Source of the DNA: a virus | DNA length: 39,027 nt | Strand: one strand, 5' to 3' | Virus record (IMG/VR): IMGVR_UViG_3300050821_019647 | Span: 1-39,027 of that record | Shown: positions 37,605-39,027 of the stretch, one piece after another | Position numbering within the stretch: position 1 is the first letter of the stretch | Layout: every line of letters starts with the position of its first letter | Translations under genes and position numbers: made by a program | The notes under the pieces: generated by a model | Told to the model about the DNA's origin: nothing | Database searches by the model: none | The model's input: only the letters and a program-made list of their open reading frames with translations

Positions 37605-38399
37605 TCATTTGCGAATCGTCCACATGTCCCACGCAATTTCAGTGTCCGTCAAATATTGGTACGGGATGTAGGCATAGCCTTTGAGACCCCAATCAGACCC
37701 CCAAGAATTGCGGAAAATAAAGGCCTGCCTGGAATCATCATAGCCAACGCACAAAAGGGCATGCCCACCCAAAGCCTCCTCCGAGCTCACGTCAGGCATC
37801 GGGACCATACCGGTTTGAGCGACCGCATCGGATTCAAACGAGGAATAAATTGTCACACCAAACACAAAGGGATTGCCCGAGGCCAGGCATGTTTTCATAG
37901 CGGCCAGTTTGGAATTGTCGATCAAATACCCCGAAATACCGCTGTGGCTTTTGGCCTCTTGATAAGCTGGCGTTGGCGGCGCTAAAAGCACATTGGCCTC
38001 CACATAGGGCCATGTCGTCTCTTGGCATATCCCCCAATGGCCAATGGCCTTAATACCGTTGGCAAGTGTTGCCCCACCATCGGTTGAAACATCGCCTTCT
38101 AAAAGGCGCTCGTTATAATAAATAAAAAGCCTGGATAAACTATCAAAGCTCTTGGGATCAAAAACCTCGGGCGCTGCCGCATCGCTCGTAAGATCCGCCA
38201 GCTCTAAAAATTCCAAAGCACCAGCCAAGGCATTGCCGGTGCAGGAGCCGATGTCACCTTGGTCAAAAACGGGGGAGCATTGGGGCCGCAAGTCCACAAC
38301 ACTCGGCAATAAAAAGCGGCTTAAAAACAAGCGCGGCTGATAATGCTCGGCCTTTTTGTCGTACGCACTTCTTTTCGCATTGTATTTGCGTTTTCCCAT
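37605..38399 (-). CDS. Papain-family (C1) cysteine peptidase
   Basis: 264 residues from the ATG with GGGGGGA upstream. The catalytic set is visible: Q47 and C53 in FDQGDIGSCTGNALAGALEF, H213 in GGHALLCVGYDD and N231 in FIFRNSWGSDWG. The first 30 residues are basic (GKRKYNAKRSAYDKK), without a signal peptide or obvious propeptide. It is the last gene of the virion operon. It may be packaged and act on the host envelope, trim virion proteins or attack host proteins. Bacteria also encode such enzymes, so transfer from a host is possible. Confidence 0.85.
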   Translation of the reverse strand: MGKRKYNAKRSAYDKKAEHYQPRLFLSRFLLPSVVDLRPQCSPVFDQGDIGSCTGNALAGALEFLELADLTSDAAAPEVFDPKSFDSLSRLFIYYNERLLEGDVSTDGGATLANGIKAIGHWGICQETTWPYVEANVLLAPPTPAYQEAKSHSGISGYLIDNSKLAAMKTCLASGNPFVFGVTIYSSFESDAVAQTGMVPMPDVSSEEALGGHALLCVGYDDSRQAFIFRNSWGSDWGLKGYAYIPYQYLTDTEIAWDMWTIRK

Positions 38400-38420
38400 T
38401 GGTCCCCCCAAAAAAAGATT

Positions 38421-38570
38421 TTAGCTTTTTAGAATTTTAATTGCGGCCTCAAGTTTTTCGACATGGGCATCGTGTGCCTGCTTGTCTTGAACGTGGCTAA
38501 GCGGAATGGTTTTAAGGCCCGCGAGCACAGCCTCGGCTGCACTGATTAAAATGGACATCCAAATTGGCAT
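38421..38570 (-). CDS. Small hypothetical protein
   Basis: 49 residues (starts MPIWMSILISAAEAVLAGLK, ends EAAIKILKS). The first 20 residues form a hydrophobic helix and the rest is a charged helix with several His. A strong AAAGGAGA ribosome site precedes the ATG. It could be a small membrane-associated lysis or virion protein; no family is recognised. Confidence 0.6.
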   Translation of the reverse strand: MPIWMSILISAAEAVLAGLKTIPLSHVQDKQAHDAHVEKLEAAIKILKS

Positions 38571-38583
38571 TTTTTATCTCCTT

Positions 38584-38772
38584 TTAAATCGACTCGATGG
38601 CTTGGTCTTCTGATTGAACGGCAACCGGCAAAATGGCAGCCACCAGGGCTTGGGCCATCGCTTGGTAAGCGGGCGGCAATTTGCTGAGCAAATCGGCAAT
38701 CACCGGCGCCTCCTCTTTATCGACGATTAGGTGCAGCAAATCTTTGATTGCTTGTATTTGTACCGGGTCCAT
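38584..38772 (-). CDS. Small hypothetical helical protein
   Basis: 62 residues from the ATG that has AAGGAG six bases upstream; a frame extending six codons further lacks a site. It is helical: MDPVQIQAIKDLLHLIVDKE, then LLSKLPPAYQAMAQALVAAI. Acidic, no cysteine, no clear membrane segment. Position beside an XhlA-like protein and a peptidase suggests a lysis or late-stage role. Confidence 0.6.
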   Translation of the reverse strand: MDPVQIQAIKDLLHLIVDKEEAPVIADLLSKLPPAYQAMAQALVAAILPVAVQSEDQAIESI

Positions 38773-38814
38773 TTTTGTCTCCTTTTGCATTTGGCGAAAT
38801 TGCCAGTTAAATAA

Positions 38815-39027
38815 TTAGTGTTTGTACGTGACCCAAACCATGACCAGATTAAATGCGCCTGTTGCGATAATGCTTGTCACAATGCTGGCACCGATTAGCA
38901 TCATGCGGAAATTGCGCAGTTCCTGAATGTCAGCCCTTAAATCTCTTACTTCGGCCTTGATTTCGGCCAAACTCGCATTGGTTTGTTCCATAAAGTAATC
39001 AAATTTATCAAATGGTGGAAGTTGAGT
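38815..39027 (-). CDS. XhlA-like small membrane protein, 3' part of a gene split by the window ends
   Basis: Continuation of the gene that starts at 61; across the circular join the protein has 73 residues and ends in TYKH. This part encodes the charged helix LAEIKAEVRDLRADIQELRN and the membrane segment (LIGASIVTSIIATGAFNLVMVW). The 52 terminal bases are counted twice in the window. See the entry at 1-61 for the role. Confidence 0.8.
   Translation of the reverse strand, partial: TQLPPFDKFDYFMEQTNASLAEIKAEVRDLRADIQELRNFRMMLIGASIVTSIIATGAFNLVMVWVTYKH
38976..39027. repeat. Terminal direct repeat, right copy
   Basis: Identical to bases 1-52; removing one copy gives a circle of 38,975 bases with an intact gene across the joint. 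Confidence 0.93.

Overview
This window is very probably the complete genome of a temperate, short-tailed (podovirus-type) phage from an unidentified Gram-negative bacterium. The first 52 bases (1-52) are repeated exactly as the last 52 (38976-39027), and one small gene runs across that junction, so the sequence is a circular map of about 38,975 bp opened at an arbitrary point. The portal, scaffold/coat order, tail accessory factor, DNA-stabilisation protein and ejection-type proteins are P22-like, which fits headful packaging of a circularly permuted genome. There is no rRNA, convincing tRNA, CRISPR array or insertion sequence.

Almost all genes are on the minus strand, usually joined by 4-base stop/start overlaps. 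Reading in the direction of transcription: (1) A lysogeny switch at 36.8-37.4 kb has an XRE repressor with two tiny genes on the plus strand, divergent from a minus-strand early promoter; two CGC-N9-GCG operators lie between. (2) The early operon (36797 down to 27003) holds a RecE-like exonuclease, a single-strand-annealing protein candidate, small membrane and secreted proteins, excisionase, integrase, a probable attP, a replication initiator with an internal iteron array, a zinc-cysteine accessory protein, a RusA resolvase, a GH108 endolysin, and a large secreted esterase-like/GH5-like protein closed by a strong terminator at 26966-26995. (3) A regulatory island (26.1-27.0 kb) has two plus-strand ribbon-helix-helix proteins and two tiny minus-strand genes. 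(4) The packaging region (26088 down to 19553) carries a ParB-methyltransferase fusion, a small terminase, a second methyltransferase with two HNH endonuclease genes nested in another frame, eight tiny genes and the large terminase. (5) The virion operon (19476 down to 1, wrapping to 37605) encodes portal, scaffold, coat, a repeat-built decoration-type protein, tail accessory proteins, a hydroxylase/acetyltransferase pair, three ejection-type proteins, three tail fibre/spike proteins, an XhlA-like membrane protein, two small proteins and a papain-family peptidase.

The most unusual features are the two HNH genes overprinted inside in-frame insertions of one methyltransferase; a tail protein whose seven propeller repeats are interrupted by a module shared with the neighbouring spike; the secreted multidomain carbohydrate-active-type protein; helically phased iterons inside the initiator gene; and three early promoters whose start points fall on or next to start codons, suggesting leaderless mRNAs. 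Assignments come from reading motifs and gene order by eye; no database search was run.
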